Source: Mucilaginibacter sp. | GTDB lineage: Bacteria > Bacteroidota > Bacteroidia > Sphingobacteriales > Sphingobacteriaceae | Direction: 5' to 3' | DNA length: 33,170 nt | NCBI GenBank assembly: GCA_028287865.1 | Contig: JAQBOU010000181.1 | Coordinates: 1 to 33,170, forward strand | Shown: positions 16,911-24,332 of the stretch, piece by piece | How positions within the stretch are numbered: the first letter of the stretch is position 1 | Layout of the letters: each line of letters begins with the position of its first letter | The notes under the pieces: generated by a model | Databases searched by the model: none | Told to the model about the DNA's origin: nothing | Seen by the model: only the letters and a program-made list of their open reading frames with translations | Position numbers and translations under genes: made by a program

Positions 16911-17692
16911 TCCAGCCCTTAGCATATATACATCCGCAGGCCAAAATAGCCGATAATGTGGTAATTGAGCCATTTGTAACCATACATAAAGATGTGGAAG
17001 TAGGCGAAGGCACCTGGATAGGCTCTAACAGCGTGATAATGGACGGTGCACGTATAGGCAAAAACTGCCGGATTTTTCCCGGTGCAGTAATATCGGCCCC
17101 GCCTCAGGATCTGAAATATCGGGGTGAGCAAAGTACGGTTTCCGTAGGTGATAATACCATTATCCGCGAATGCGTTACCCTTAACCGGGGCACAGCACTT
17201 GATAAAAACACTACCACTATTGGCAGCAATTGCCTGTTAATGGCTTATGTACACGTGGCGCATGATTGTGTTATTGGCGACAACGTGATCATTGCAAATT
17301 CGGTACAGCTTGCCGGGCATATTAACGTTTACGATTACGCATTTATTGGCGGTACATCAGCTGTGCACCAGTTTGTAGAGATCGGGGCACACAGTATGAT
17401 CTCCGGAGGCTCACTGGTTCGTAAGGATGTGCCTCCTTTTACCAAAGCTGGTCGGGAGCCTTTATCCTATATCGGTATCAATTCGGTTGGCTTACGCCGC
17501 AGGGGTTATTCTGCAGCAACCATTAATGAGATACAGGAAATCTATCGGATCATATTTCTAAAAAAATATAATATTACCAAAGCACTCGATATAATTGAAG
17601 CCGAATTTAACCCCACAATTGAAAGGGACGAGATCATTAATTTTGTACAGAACTCGCAACGGGGGATTATGAAGGGTTTTGGAAATTCGTAG
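16907..17692 (+). CDS. lpxA: UDP-N-acetylglucosamine O-acyltransferase LpxA
   Basis: A 261-residue hexapeptide-repeat acyltransferase for the first step of lipid A synthesis. The beta-helix runs from HPQAKIADNVVIEPF to about residue 190. The catalytic His is in MAYVHVAHDCVIGDN, and ISAPPQDLKYRGEQS is an LpxA signature. The C-terminal helical region (SVGLRRRGYSAATINEIQEIYR onward) is typical of LpxA. The ATG at 16907 overlaps the upstream TGA by 4 nt (ATGA), indicating translational coupling; the same frame is open further upstream, but only as a shadow of the fabZ part. Confidence 0.95.
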   Translation: MIQPLAYIHPQAKIADNVVIEPFVTIHKDVEVGEGTWIGSNSVIMDGARIGKNCRIFPGAVISAPPQDLKYRGEQSTVSVGDNTIIRECVTLNRGTALDKNTTTIGSNCLLMAYVHVAHDCVIGDNVIIANSVQLAGHINVYDYAFIGGTSAVHQFVEIGAHSMISGGSLVRKDVPPFTKAGREPLSYIGINSVGLRRRGYSAATINEIQEIYRIIFLKKYNITKALDIIEAEFNPTIERDEIINFVQNSQRGIMKGFGNS

Positions 17693-17695
17693 CGA

Positions 17696-17733
17696 TGTCT
17701 GAACCGGAATTTTCAGAATTCAAGAATTATTCC
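17696..17733. repeat. Solo copy of the TGAATCAGAATTT repeat family
   Basis: TGTCTGAACCGGAATTT starting at 17696 matches TGTCTGAATCAGAATTT at 29361 in 15 of 17 positions, and both are followed by (C)AGAATT and CAAGA words. It lies just after the lpxA stop codon, with no GxxExxY gene beside it. It may be a solo relic or target of the repeat that borders the 29402-29794 gene. Confidence 0.5.
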
Positions 17734-17793
17734 AGTTACTTCCTCATCAAATTGACTTTATAATTTCTTAATTTTTAATTCCCGTTTAGATAA

Positions 17794-18426
17794 ATGAAAA
17801 TCCTCCTCGAAAACATTGGCCGCCGTTTTAATCGCGACTGGATATTCAGAGGCGTAGATCATACCTTTCAAAGCGGCAAAATCTATGCAATCCTTGGCCC
17901 TAATGGCTCAGGTAAATCAACCTTGTTACAGGTGTTAAATGGTAGTTTAGGCCCGTCAACCGGAAAGATTAGTTATTTTTATAAAGATACGCCGGTTGAA
18001 ATTGAGCAGGTATATAAACATCTAAGCCTTGCCGCCCCTTATCTTGAACTGGTGGAAGAGTTTACCTTAAGTGAGATGATTGAGTTCCATTTCAAGTTCA
18101 AGCGCTACAAAAACGGGATGGATAAAAATGAAGTGATGGAACTGCTTGCCCTTCAGAATAACAAAAACAAATTAATCAGATATTTTTCATCAGGAATGAA
18201 ACAGCGGCTTAAGCTTGCCCTTGCCTTTTGTTCAGACACCCCAATGCTGATGCTTGATGAGCCGACCTCTAATTTAGATACCCAGGGGGTAGATTGGTAT
18301 TTAAGCCTGGTACAAAAATTCGCGGTAGATCGTCTTACTATTATTTGCTCCAACCAGGAACATGAATATAGCTTTTGCGATGAGCAATTGAGCATCAGTG
18401 ATTATAAGGCAGGGCAAACGCTATAA
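17794..18426 (+). CDS. ABC transporter ATP-binding protein
   Basis: A 210-residue single ABC ATPase domain. Walker A is GPNGSGKST (35-43), the signature is YFSSGMKQRLKLALAF, Walker B is LMLDEPTSNLD, and the H-loop position holds Q/E residues (SNQEHEY) rather than a clear His. This is shorter than most exporters' ATPases. No permease gene is adjacent, so its partner must be elsewhere. The gene lies 101 nt after lpxA on the same strand; a role connected with envelope lipids is suggested only by position. The missing canonical H-loop histidine is worth noting but could be an alignment matter. Confidence 0.85.
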   Translation: MKILLENIGRRFNRDWIFRGVDHTFQSGKIYAILGPNGSGKSTLLQVLNGSLGPSTGKISYFYKDTPVEIEQVYKHLSLAAPYLELVEEFTLSEMIEFHFKFKRYKNGMDKNEVMELLALQNNKNKLIRYFSSGMKQRLKLALAFCSDTPMLMLDEPTSNLDTQGVDWYLSLVQKFAVDRLTIICSNQEHEYSFCDEQLSISDYKAGQTL

Positions 18427-18753
18427 AATAATTCTGTCCATTGTCACTCCCAAAATAACTGTATGGAGGAGGCTCCTAAGGCCTATGATATTTGGAAGGT
18501 TAAACATAGTGGCCGGGTTCGCGGCATCCGAAGGATTCGCCTGAAAATATAAATCAGGCATCCTAACTATTCCACAGCAAGCAGGGGTGAATCCGAAAAT
18601 TGTGAAGAAAAGAAATAGTAATCTTTTGAAGGATTTCAATGCAGACCATATCCCCTGCAAACACTTACGAACCCTTGGTCAGCCAATATATCTGTGAATA
18701 AGCAGGTACGGAAACGAATGAAATAAGCTGCAACAGCCTGAAACACCACAAGC
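18427..18753. other. Non-coding convergent spacer with a run of hairpins
   Basis: This 327-nt region separates the ABC gene (plus) from the desaturase (minus). Between 18467 and 18559 four short perfect hairpins follow one another: AGGA/TCCT (18467-18477), GCCG/CGGC (18512-18525), ATCC/GGAT (18526-18536) and GCCTGA/TCAGGC (18539-18559). The last three are separated by 0 and 2 nt. An open frame crosses the region on the minus strand (18421-18660), but its protein is not recognised and overlaps the hairpins, so it is not called. The remaining sequence to 18753 shows nothing clear. It may be a dispersed repeat or a structured RNA. Confidence 0.35.
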
Positions 18754-19488
18754 CTACAAATAAGCTTCCCGCAACTTAATCAACCTTATCCAGTGCATAA
18801 ATTTCATCACCGGGTAAACGGGGTCAAATTCAAACCACCGGGCAGCAAAGTTGGCGCTATTAGGCCGTTTGTGGTGATTATTCTGAAAAAGCTCGCCCAG
18901 CATAAAGAAATCAAATGGGGTTGAATTTTTTGATTTATCGCCGTTATCAAAATTTGCGTAGCCATATTTATGTCCGCACCAGTTAACGATTGCGCCATGT
19001 ATAGGGCCCATCATTATATGAATAGGAAGTAACAGGAACATCCACCAATGTGTGGCAAAAACAACGTAAAATGCGATATAAAAAAGAGCGAATGTTATAC
19101 GTGAAAAAAAAGTTGATCCCCAATAATCCAATAAACGCCATTCGGGATAGTTACCTTTAAATTGAGCTTCCGGTTCTTTTAAACGTTTTTCGTATAGCTT
19201 GTAACTTTGTGCTGTACGCCACATCATTTGAAACACGTCTTTGAAAAAATAAGGGGAATGCGGATCTTTCTCGGTGTCGCTAAAAGCATGATGCTCCCGG
19301 TGCATAATCGCATACGCCCTTGGGTTTAAAAATGACGATCCCTGGCATATAAAAGTAAGCAGGTGAAATACCCGCTCGTTAAATTTATTGGTGCTAAACA
19401 TTTTATGCGAAGCGTAGCGGTGCAAATAAAACGTTTGAAAGAATAAGGAAAGAAACCAATGGGCAAGAAAGAATATTAAGATAATCAC
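18754..19488 (-). CDS. Fatty acid desaturase (acyl-CoA/acyl-lipid delta-9 type)
   Basis: A 244-residue integral membrane di-iron desaturase. Three histidine boxes are visible: HRYASH near the N-terminus, HREHH (MHREHHAFSD), and NNHHKRP near the C-terminus. These bind the two irons that insert a cis double bond into a fatty acyl chain. Hydrophobic segments at the N-terminus (IILIFFLAHWFLSLFF) and in the middle (ALFYIAFYVVFATHWWMFLL) fit the fold. GTG at 19488 gives the usual family start just before the first membrane segment. The frame stays open to a TTG at 19542, but a -7 promoter box at 19532-19539 would place the transcript start inside that extension. Convergent with the ABC gene. Confidence 0.8.
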   Translation of the reverse strand: MIILIFFLAHWFLSLFFQTFYLHRYASHKMFSTNKFNERVFHLLTFICQGSSFLNPRAYAIMHREHHAFSDTEKDPHSPYFFKDVFQMMWRTAQSYKLYEKRLKEPEAQFKGNYPEWRLLDYWGSTFFSRITFALFYIAFYVVFATHWWMFLLLPIHIMMGPIHGAIVNWCGHKYGYANFDNGDKSKNSTPFDFFMLGELFQNNHHKRPNSANFAARWFEFDPVYPVMKFMHWIRLIKLREAYL

Positions 19489-19531
19489 CTGGATATAATA
19501 TAAATGTATCGGACTCTGTTTATAATTACAA

Positions 19532-19539
19532 CAAAGATA
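19532..19539 (-). promoter_or_regulatory. Candidate -7 box for the desaturase gene
   Basis: On the minus strand this reads TATCTTTG, a perfect TAnnTTTG. It gives a leader of about 40 nt before the GTG start at 19488. No clear TTTG is seen at the -33 position, so support is partial. Confidence 0.35.
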
Positions 19540-19577
19540 CAATTAAAATGATTTGGCAGGCATATATAAAATTCTTG

Positions 19578-19609
19578 TTGGATTAAGATGACTTAAGCAT
19601 TTAACTTTG
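19578..19609 (+). promoter_or_regulatory. Candidate promoter upstream of the small ORF and hydrolase
   Basis: TTG at 19578-19580 and a perfect TAACTTTG (19602-19609) are 21 nt apart, close to the Bacteroidota -33/-7 pattern. Transcription would begin near 19613, 12 nt before a 39-codon ORF and about 164 nt before the hydrolase start. Confidence 0.38.
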
Positions 19610-19624
19610 AGTTACTAATAATTC

Positions 19625-19744
19625 GTGTACCAATTTATTAAAATAGAAAATTATGGTAAGGTTGTAGATGGATTGAAAGGTTTGAAGAGAGACTTCCTTG
19701 AAGTTTTATTATCGGCAATAAAAGAGAAATTTACAGTACATTAG
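19625..19744 (+). CDS. Possible small protein (39 residues) upstream of the hydrolase
   Basis: A short frame from GTG (19625) to TAG (19744), directly preceded by two in-frame TAA codons. The predicted peptide starts MYQFIKIENYGKVVDGLKG and is Lys-rich, with an amphipathic-looking second half (KRDFLEVLLSAIKEKF). It has no recognised relatives by eye. Support comes from its position just downstream of a -7 box and from coding-like composition. It could be a leader peptide, a remnant of a decayed gene, or chance. The hydrolase gene begins 32 nt further on. Confidence 0.22.
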   Translation: MYQFIKIENYGKVVDGLKGLKRDFLEVLLSAIKEKFTVH

Positions 19745-19776
19745 GAAGGTATATCAAGACTGATTGACATTTTAAG

Positions 19777-20607
19777 ATGATAAAAAAACAATATTTTAAT
19801 ATACCGGGCGCTAAAGGCCGCAGCATGCTGATGGACCTTACTTTTGATGATGCCGTTAAAAATGCGCCATTGGTGATTTTTGCACATGGCTTTAAAGGGT
19901 TTAAAGATTGGGGCTCGCATAACCTGCCGGCTAATTATTTTGCCGAAAACGGTTTTCGGTTTTTAAAGTTTAACTTTTCGCACAACGGTACCACTACAGA
20001 TCATCCTGCTGAGTTTGTTGACCTGATAGCCTTTGCCGACAATACCTTTACCATGGAGCTCGACGACCTGAACACGGTTATTGATTTTGCCTGCGGCGGA
20101 TCGGGCATGCCGGCTGAGCCATGGGTTTACCTGATTGGGCATAGCATGGGAGGGGGTATCAGCATTATAAAAACTGCCGAGGATGACCGGGTTAAAAAAC
20201 TGGTTACCATGGCTGCTATCTCCAGCTTCCGTAACCTGTGGGATAAAGACACTGAAGAGCAATGGCGTTTGCAGGGAATGGTTTATATGCTTAACAAACG
20301 AACCGGGCAGCAGCTGCCATTAAAGGTTAGTCTGCTGCACGACCTGGATAAATACCCCGGCCGCCTTGACATTATTGCTAAGGCAAAGGAGGTAAAACAA
20401 CCCTGGCTTATTATACACGGCGACGCTGACCCAACCGTTCCACTTAGCTGTGCCGAAGAGTTGAAAGCCGCACAGCCTGATGCAGACTTGTTAATAATAC
20501 ATGGCGCCGACCATACTTTTGGATCATCGCAGCCTTATCTTGAAAGTACATTGCCGCCGTTGTTGGTTGAGTTTTGTAAGCAGTCCATCGTTTTTTTCAA
20601 TAAGTAA
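19777..20607 (+). CDS. Alpha/beta hydrolase
   Basis: A 276-residue protein with the alpha/beta-hydrolase fold. An oxyanion-hole segment VIFAHGFKGFKDWGSH lies near residue 33, the nucleophile elbow is GHSMGG with S123, the acid residue is D216 or D218 in IHGDADPTVP, and the catalytic His is H246 in HGADHTFG. There is no signal peptide, so it is cytoplasmic. It resembles the dienelactone hydrolase/prolyl oligopeptidase-like serine hydrolase branch; the substrate is unknown. ATG at 19777 follows a 288-nt spacer that holds a promoter-like box and a small ORF. Confidence 0.82.
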   Translation: MIKKQYFNIPGAKGRSMLMDLTFDDAVKNAPLVIFAHGFKGFKDWGSHNLPANYFAENGFRFLKFNFSHNGTTTDHPAEFVDLIAFADNTFTMELDDLNTVIDFACGGSGMPAEPWVYLIGHSMGGGISIIKTAEDDRVKKLVTMAAISSFRNLWDKDTEEQWRLQGMVYMLNKRTGQQLPLKVSLLHDLDKYPGRLDIIAKAKEVKQPWLIIHGDADPTVPLSCAEELKAAQPDADLLIIHGADHTFGSSQPYLESTLPPLLVEFCKQSIVFFNK

Positions 20608-20715
20608 TTGTAAAAAAAACATTTTCTGACGTGTTTTTATTTAAGTAACAGGAAATACGATTGCTTTTGAATGTAACAATTAAGCAACATGAACGATAAA
20701 ATTATAGCGCGAAGC

Positions 20716-20723
20716 TATATTTG
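20716..20723 (+). promoter_or_regulatory. Candidate -7 box for the metallo-hydrolase gene
   Basis: TATATTTG is a perfect TAnnTTTG, 20 nt before the ATG at 20744. It overlaps the right arm of a small hairpin, ATAGC (20704-20708) with GCTAT (20714-20718). No TTTG is found at the -33 spacing. Confidence 0.35.
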
Positions 20724-20743
20724 GGAGTCTTTGACAATTAACT

Positions 20744-21736
20744 ATGAGTTTATCAGGAGCCAGTAAAAAGGGTAAGAAGTTTCAAAATCCCATACCAACA
20801 AACGAAGCCGGCTTTGATAAGCTGATACCAATACTAAAAGAATACATCGACAACAAAGAAGAAAATACGCCCAAACAAGCGCTTGGGCCGTTTAAAACTG
20901 ATATTGCTGTCTATCAAAAGCCTCCCGAAAGCGGCTTAAGGGTCACCCTGATAGGGCATTCGAGTTTGTTGATAGAGATTGATGGAAAAAGGATACTGAC
21001 CGACCCTGTGTGGAGTGACAGGGTTTCATTCTCCAGGTTTTTTGGTCCCAAACGTTTTTACCAGCCACCCATTGCTTTAAATGAGCTGCCTCCATTAGAT
21101 GCGGTTATCCAATCGCACGATCATTATGATCATTTAGACAAAGAAACAATTAAGTTTTTTGCAAATAAACAGATCCCATTTTATTGCTCCCTCGGTGTAG
21201 GACAGCATCTTAAAAACTGGGGAATGGAAGAGAACTACATTAACGAAATGGACTGGGGCGACAGCGCAATGGTAGGCAATGATTGTAATATTATAGCCAC
21301 CCCGGCAAGGCATTTCAGCGGCAGGGGTATTACCGGCAGAAATGAAACGTTATGGTCGTCGTTTGTGATTAAGGGGTCTAAGCATAAAATATTTTTCGGT
21401 GCCGATTCCGGATGGTTTCCCGGCTTTAAGGAGATAGGGGATGTGTTCGGTCCTTTTGACTTGACCATGCTTGAAATTGGCGCTTATGGCAAATACTGGC
21501 CTGATATTCACATGGGGCCTGATAATGCATCAAATGCTCACCTTGCACTTAAAGGGAAATTGATGATGCCAATACACTGGGGTACATTTAACCTGGCACC
21601 CCATGCCTGGTACGAGCCTATTGAAAGATTGCTTGGTTACGCCAAAGAAAAGAACATTGAATTATTTGTCCCTGAACCCGGCAAACCTACAGAGGTAAAG
21701 AATTACGTTTCTGACTGGTGGAGAAAGTATTTGTAG
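20744..21736 (+). CDS. MBL-fold metallo-hydrolase (NAPE-PLD/UlaG-like)
   Basis: A 330-residue metallo-beta-lactamase-fold enzyme. The metal motif HxHxDH is SHDHYDH (H125, H127, D129, H130); further ligands are in ATPARHFSGRG, FGADSGW and MPIHWGTF. The segment LRVTLIGHSSLLIEIDGKRILTDPVW and the downstream FFGPKRFYQPP match the NAPE-phospholipase D-like branch, known in animals for cleaving N-acyl-phosphatidylethanolamine. Bacterial members are mostly uncharacterised, so phospholipid or acyl-substrate cleavage is only a possibility. There is no signal peptide. It may be co-regulated with the upstream hydrolase (136-nt gap) but has its own -7 box. Confidence 0.83.
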   Translation: MSLSGASKKGKKFQNPIPTNEAGFDKLIPILKEYIDNKEENTPKQALGPFKTDIAVYQKPPESGLRVTLIGHSSLLIEIDGKRILTDPVWSDRVSFSRFFGPKRFYQPPIALNELPPLDAVIQSHDHYDHLDKETIKFFANKQIPFYCSLGVGQHLKNWGMEENYINEMDWGDSAMVGNDCNIIATPARHFSGRGITGRNETLWSSFVIKGSKHKIFFGADSGWFPGFKEIGDVFGPFDLTMLEIGAYGKYWPDIHMGPDNASNAHLALKGKLMMPIHWGTFNLAPHAWYEPIERLLGYAKEKNIELFVPEPGKPTEVKNYVSDWWRKYL

Positions 21737-21786
21737 ATGTGCAGATTGAATATGTGTTGGTGTGCAAATGGTTTTATTGTTTAATG

Positions 21787-23028
21787 CTACACTAAAAATT
21801 CAAACAGGGTTTGATCACGGTTTAGTTCAATTATTTCAAAGCGGTTTGCTTCCATGCGTTTTAACAGGGAAGGGTAATCATCGGCAGACTTTAGTTCGAT
21901 ACCTACCAGGGCCGGGCCGTTTTCCTTTTCGGTTTTTTTGATGAACTCGAAGCGTGTAATATCATCATGCGGACCTAATACATTATTTACAAATAGCTTT
22001 AATGCGCCTGGTCTTTGCGGAAAGCGGATAATAAAGTAATGCTTTAACCCTTCGTATAAAAGCGATTTTTCTTTTATCTCCTGCATGCGGGCAATATCAT
22101 TATTACCTCCGCTAATTACGCAAACAACTGTTTTACCCTTAATTTTATCCTTGCACTTATCCAACACTGCTACCGATAATGCGCCCGCAGGTTCAACAAC
22201 TATAGCCTCCTCATTGTATAATTTTAGTATAGTGGTACATACTTTGCCTTCGGCAACCAGCAGCATATCATCTAAAACTTCCTTACAAAGCTCATAAGTT
22301 AACTTGCCTACGGTTTTCACGGCTGCGCCATCAACAAAGCGGTTAATATCAGGCAAACTAAATGGGCCGCCATGCTCAAAAGCCTTTAACATGCTTGGTG
22401 CACCTTCAGGTTCAACGCCTATTATACAGATAGCCGGTTTTTGTTGTTTTAAATAGCTGCCTGCTCCTGCGGCCAACCCGCCTCCGCCTATCGGCATAAT
22501 CATCACTTCGGTTTCGGGCAGGTCTTCCAGTATTTCTATGCCAACGGTACCCTGTCCTTCAATAACGCGGTAATTATCAAAAGGAGGTATAAAGGTCATT
22601 TTATGTGCCTGCGTATAAGCCAGGGCCTCCAGCAGGCAATCATCAAAGGTATCGCCTACTAAAATGATCTCTATATGGCCTTTGCCAAACATTTCTGTTT
22701 GTTTAACCTTTTGTTTTGGAGTAATCTCGGGCATAAAGATCACACCGCGGGTATTCAGTTTATTGCACGAAAACGCTACTCCCTGTGCATGGTTGCCAGC
22801 ACTGGCGCAAACAACGCCATGGCTCAGCTCTTCGGCCGTTAACTGGCTGATCATGTTAAATGCACCCCGTAACTTGTAGGAGCGTACGATTTGCAGGTCC
22901 TCGCGTTTGAGATATAAGTTACAATCATACTGCGCTGACAGGTTCGCGTTATATTCAAGAGGTGTGCGTTTTACAACATCTTTTAATCGCTGTGAAGCAG
23001 CTTTGAAGTTTAATCTAACATCAGTCAT
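21787..23028 (-). CDS. ilvA: Threonine dehydratase (ammonia-lyase), biosynthetic
   Basis: A 413-residue PLP enzyme that converts threonine to 2-oxobutyrate, the first step of isoleucine synthesis from threonine. The PLP lysine is K52 in SYKLRGAFN, the phosphate-binding and cofactor loops are SAGNHAQG (75-82) and GGGGLAAG, and a C-terminal ACT-like regulatory domain (about 330-413, HYFIIRFPQRPGALKLF) is present. That is one such domain instead of the two in the E. coli enzyme, so isoleucine control may differ. It is the last gene of the branched-chain locus, but the 239-nt gap after leuB holds a strong hairpin and a -7 box, so it is probably transcribed separately. Confidence 0.93.
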   Translation of the reverse strand: MTDVRLNFKAASQRLKDVVKRTPLEYNANLSAQYDCNLYLKREDLQIVRSYKLRGAFNMISQLTAEELSHGVVCASAGNHAQGVAFSCNKLNTRGVIFMPEITPKQKVKQTEMFGKGHIEIILVGDTFDDCLLEALAYTQAHKMTFIPPFDNYRVIEGQGTVGIEILEDLPETEVMIMPIGGGGLAAGAGSYLKQQKPAICIIGVEPEGAPSMLKAFEHGGPFSLPDINRFVDGAAVKTVGKLTYELCKEVLDDMLLVAEGKVCTTILKLYNEEAIVVEPAGALSVAVLDKCKDKIKGKTVVCVISGGNNDIARMQEIKEKSLLYEGLKHYFIIRFPQRPGALKLFVNNVLGPHDDITRFEFIKKTEKENGPALVGIELKSADDYPSLLKRMEANRFEIIELNRDQTLFEFLV

Positions 23029-23077
23029 ATTTTCTGAGTAGCAACCGATACCGGTTACGGGAATTCGTTACAAAATG

Positions 23078-23085
23078 CAAAGATA
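23078..23085 (-). promoter_or_regulatory. Candidate -7 box for ilvA
   Basis: On the minus strand this reads TATCTTTG, a perfect TAnnTTTG, about 50 nt before the ilvA ATG. The nearest TTTG upstream (minus strand of 23111-23114) is 25 nt away, longer than the usual 19 or so, so the -33 element is doubtful. Confidence 0.4.
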
Positions 23086-23136
23086 GGATTTAGAAACGCG
23101 CGGCAGGTGTCAAAAGCACAGTAGGAATTTATCATA

Positions 23137-23208
23137 AAACAATCGCGTGCCGCAGGTATTCAACGGATGGGTGTAGTACCTACGGCACGCGACTTATAGG
23201 GATTGTTT
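23137..23208. repeat. Long imperfect hairpin between leuB and ilvA
   Basis: TCGCGTGCCGCAGGTA (23143-23158) pairs with TACCTACGGCACGCGA (23177-23192) with one mismatch in 16. The outer words AAACAATC (23137-23144) and GATTGTTT (23201-23208) extend the symmetry across an 8-nt bulge. A half-similar CGCGCGGCAGGT lies at 23098. It follows the leuB stop, after a smaller GACCC/GGGTC hairpin at 23224-23238, and precedes the ilvA promoter box. It may be a dispersed repeat that also ends or processes the leu transcript. Confidence 0.6.
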
Positions 23209-23267
23209 GTTCTGCCGACCTTTGACCCGGATGGGGTCGTGTTTCAATTAAGTGATCTGGATAATTC

Positions 23268-24326
23268 TTATATATTTTTAGCCAGCCAATCGCCTACTTC
23301 GCTGGTTTTGTAAGCTTTGTTTTTGCCGGCCAGATCTTCGGTAACAATGCCTTCTGCCAGGGATTTATTTACAACCGACCTGATCAGTTCTGCTTCTTCC
23401 TTTAATCCGAAAGCATCTTCAAACATCATAGCGGCAGATAATACTGTTGCTAAAGGATTAGCAATATCCTTACCTGCAGCCTGGGGATAAGAACCGTGAA
23501 TTGGCTCGAATAAGGAGGTATGGATGCCAATTGAAGCAGATGGCATCAATCCCATGGAGCCGGAAATCACGGAGGCTTCATCAGTTAAAATATCACCAAA
23601 AAGATTTTCTGTAATCAATACATCATAGGTATTTGGCCACTGCACCAAACGCATTGCAACTGCGTCTACAAATTCATAGCTTACCGTAACTTCCGGGAAG
23701 TCTTTCTCCATATCCTGTACGGTCTCTCTCCACAAACGGGATGTTTCCAGTACATTTGCTTTATCTACGCAGCAAAGTTTTTTACCACGCGTCATCGCCA
23801 TTTCGAAACCTAATTTTGCCAGGCGCTGTACCTCTGCCCTGGTATAAGTACAAGTATCAAAAGCAGTGTTTCCATCATCTGTTCTTCCTCTTTCGCCAAA
23901 ATAAATACCGCCTGTTAATTCCCTTAAAATGATCAGATCAGTACCTTCAATCCGCTCTCTTTTTAGTGGCGAATTATCAATTAAAGAAGGGAAGGTAAAT
24001 GTTGGGCGCACGTTTGCAAAAAGCCCCAGTTTTTTACGCATTTTCAGCAGCCCCTGCTCCGGCCGAACAGTAGCTTTGGGATCATTATCAAAACGTGGAT
24101 GGCCGATAGCACCAAATAAAACGGCATCAGCAGCCATGCATATTTCATGTGTTTCATCAGGGTAAGGTTCACCAACCGCATCAATTGCACAAGCGCCCGT
24201 TAAAGCGGCTGTCCAGGTGATTTCATGATTAAATTTTTTTGCTACAGCGTTAGATACTTTAACAGCCTGATCAATAACTTCGGGCCCTATTCCGTCTCCT
24301 GCTAAAAGTGCGATATTCAGTTTCAT
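23268..24326 (-). CDS. leuB: 3-isopropylmalate dehydrogenase
   Basis: A 352-residue NAD-dependent beta-decarboxylating dehydrogenase for the third step of leucine synthesis. It shows the N-terminal LLAGDGIGPEV, the substrate Arg segments RPEQGLLKMRKKLGLFANVRP, ELTGGIYFGERG, and the metal-binding SVISGSMGLMPSASIG region. Length is typical. The start lies 6 nt downstream of the citramalate synthase stop, so the two are co-transcribed. If the neighbour makes citramalate, LeuB would also oxidise 3-methylmalate to 2-oxobutyrate, as in Leptospira. Confidence 0.95.
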   Translation of the reverse strand: MKLNIALLAGDGIGPEVIDQAVKVSNAVAKKFNHEITWTAALTGACAIDAVGEPYPDETHEICMAADAVLFGAIGHPRFDNDPKATVRPEQGLLKMRKKLGLFANVRPTFTFPSLIDNSPLKRERIEGTDLIILRELTGGIYFGERGRTDDGNTAFDTCTYTRAEVQRLAKLGFEMAMTRGKKLCCVDKANVLETSRLWRETVQDMEKDFPEVTVSYEFVDAVAMRLVQWPNTYDVLITENLFGDILTDEASVISGSMGLMPSASIGIHTSLFEPIHGSYPQAAGKDIANPLATVLSAAMMFEDAFGLKEEAELIRSVVNKSLAEGIVTEDLAGKNKAYKTSEVGDWLAKNI

Positions 24327-24332
24327 TTGTTT

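Noticed and set aside
18467..18559. Cobalamin or TPP riboswitch
   Set aside because: None of the conserved core motifs of those classes were seen, and no gene lies suitably downstream on either strand.
18421..18660. 79-residue minus-strand open frame as a gene
   Set aside because: It overlaps the run of hairpins and the end of the ABC gene, and its sequence is not recognised. The plus-strand frame in the same region is broken by a TGA.
19489..19542. TTG start at 19542 for the desaturase
   Set aside because: A perfect -7 promoter box lies inside this extension, so the transcript probably begins downstream of it.
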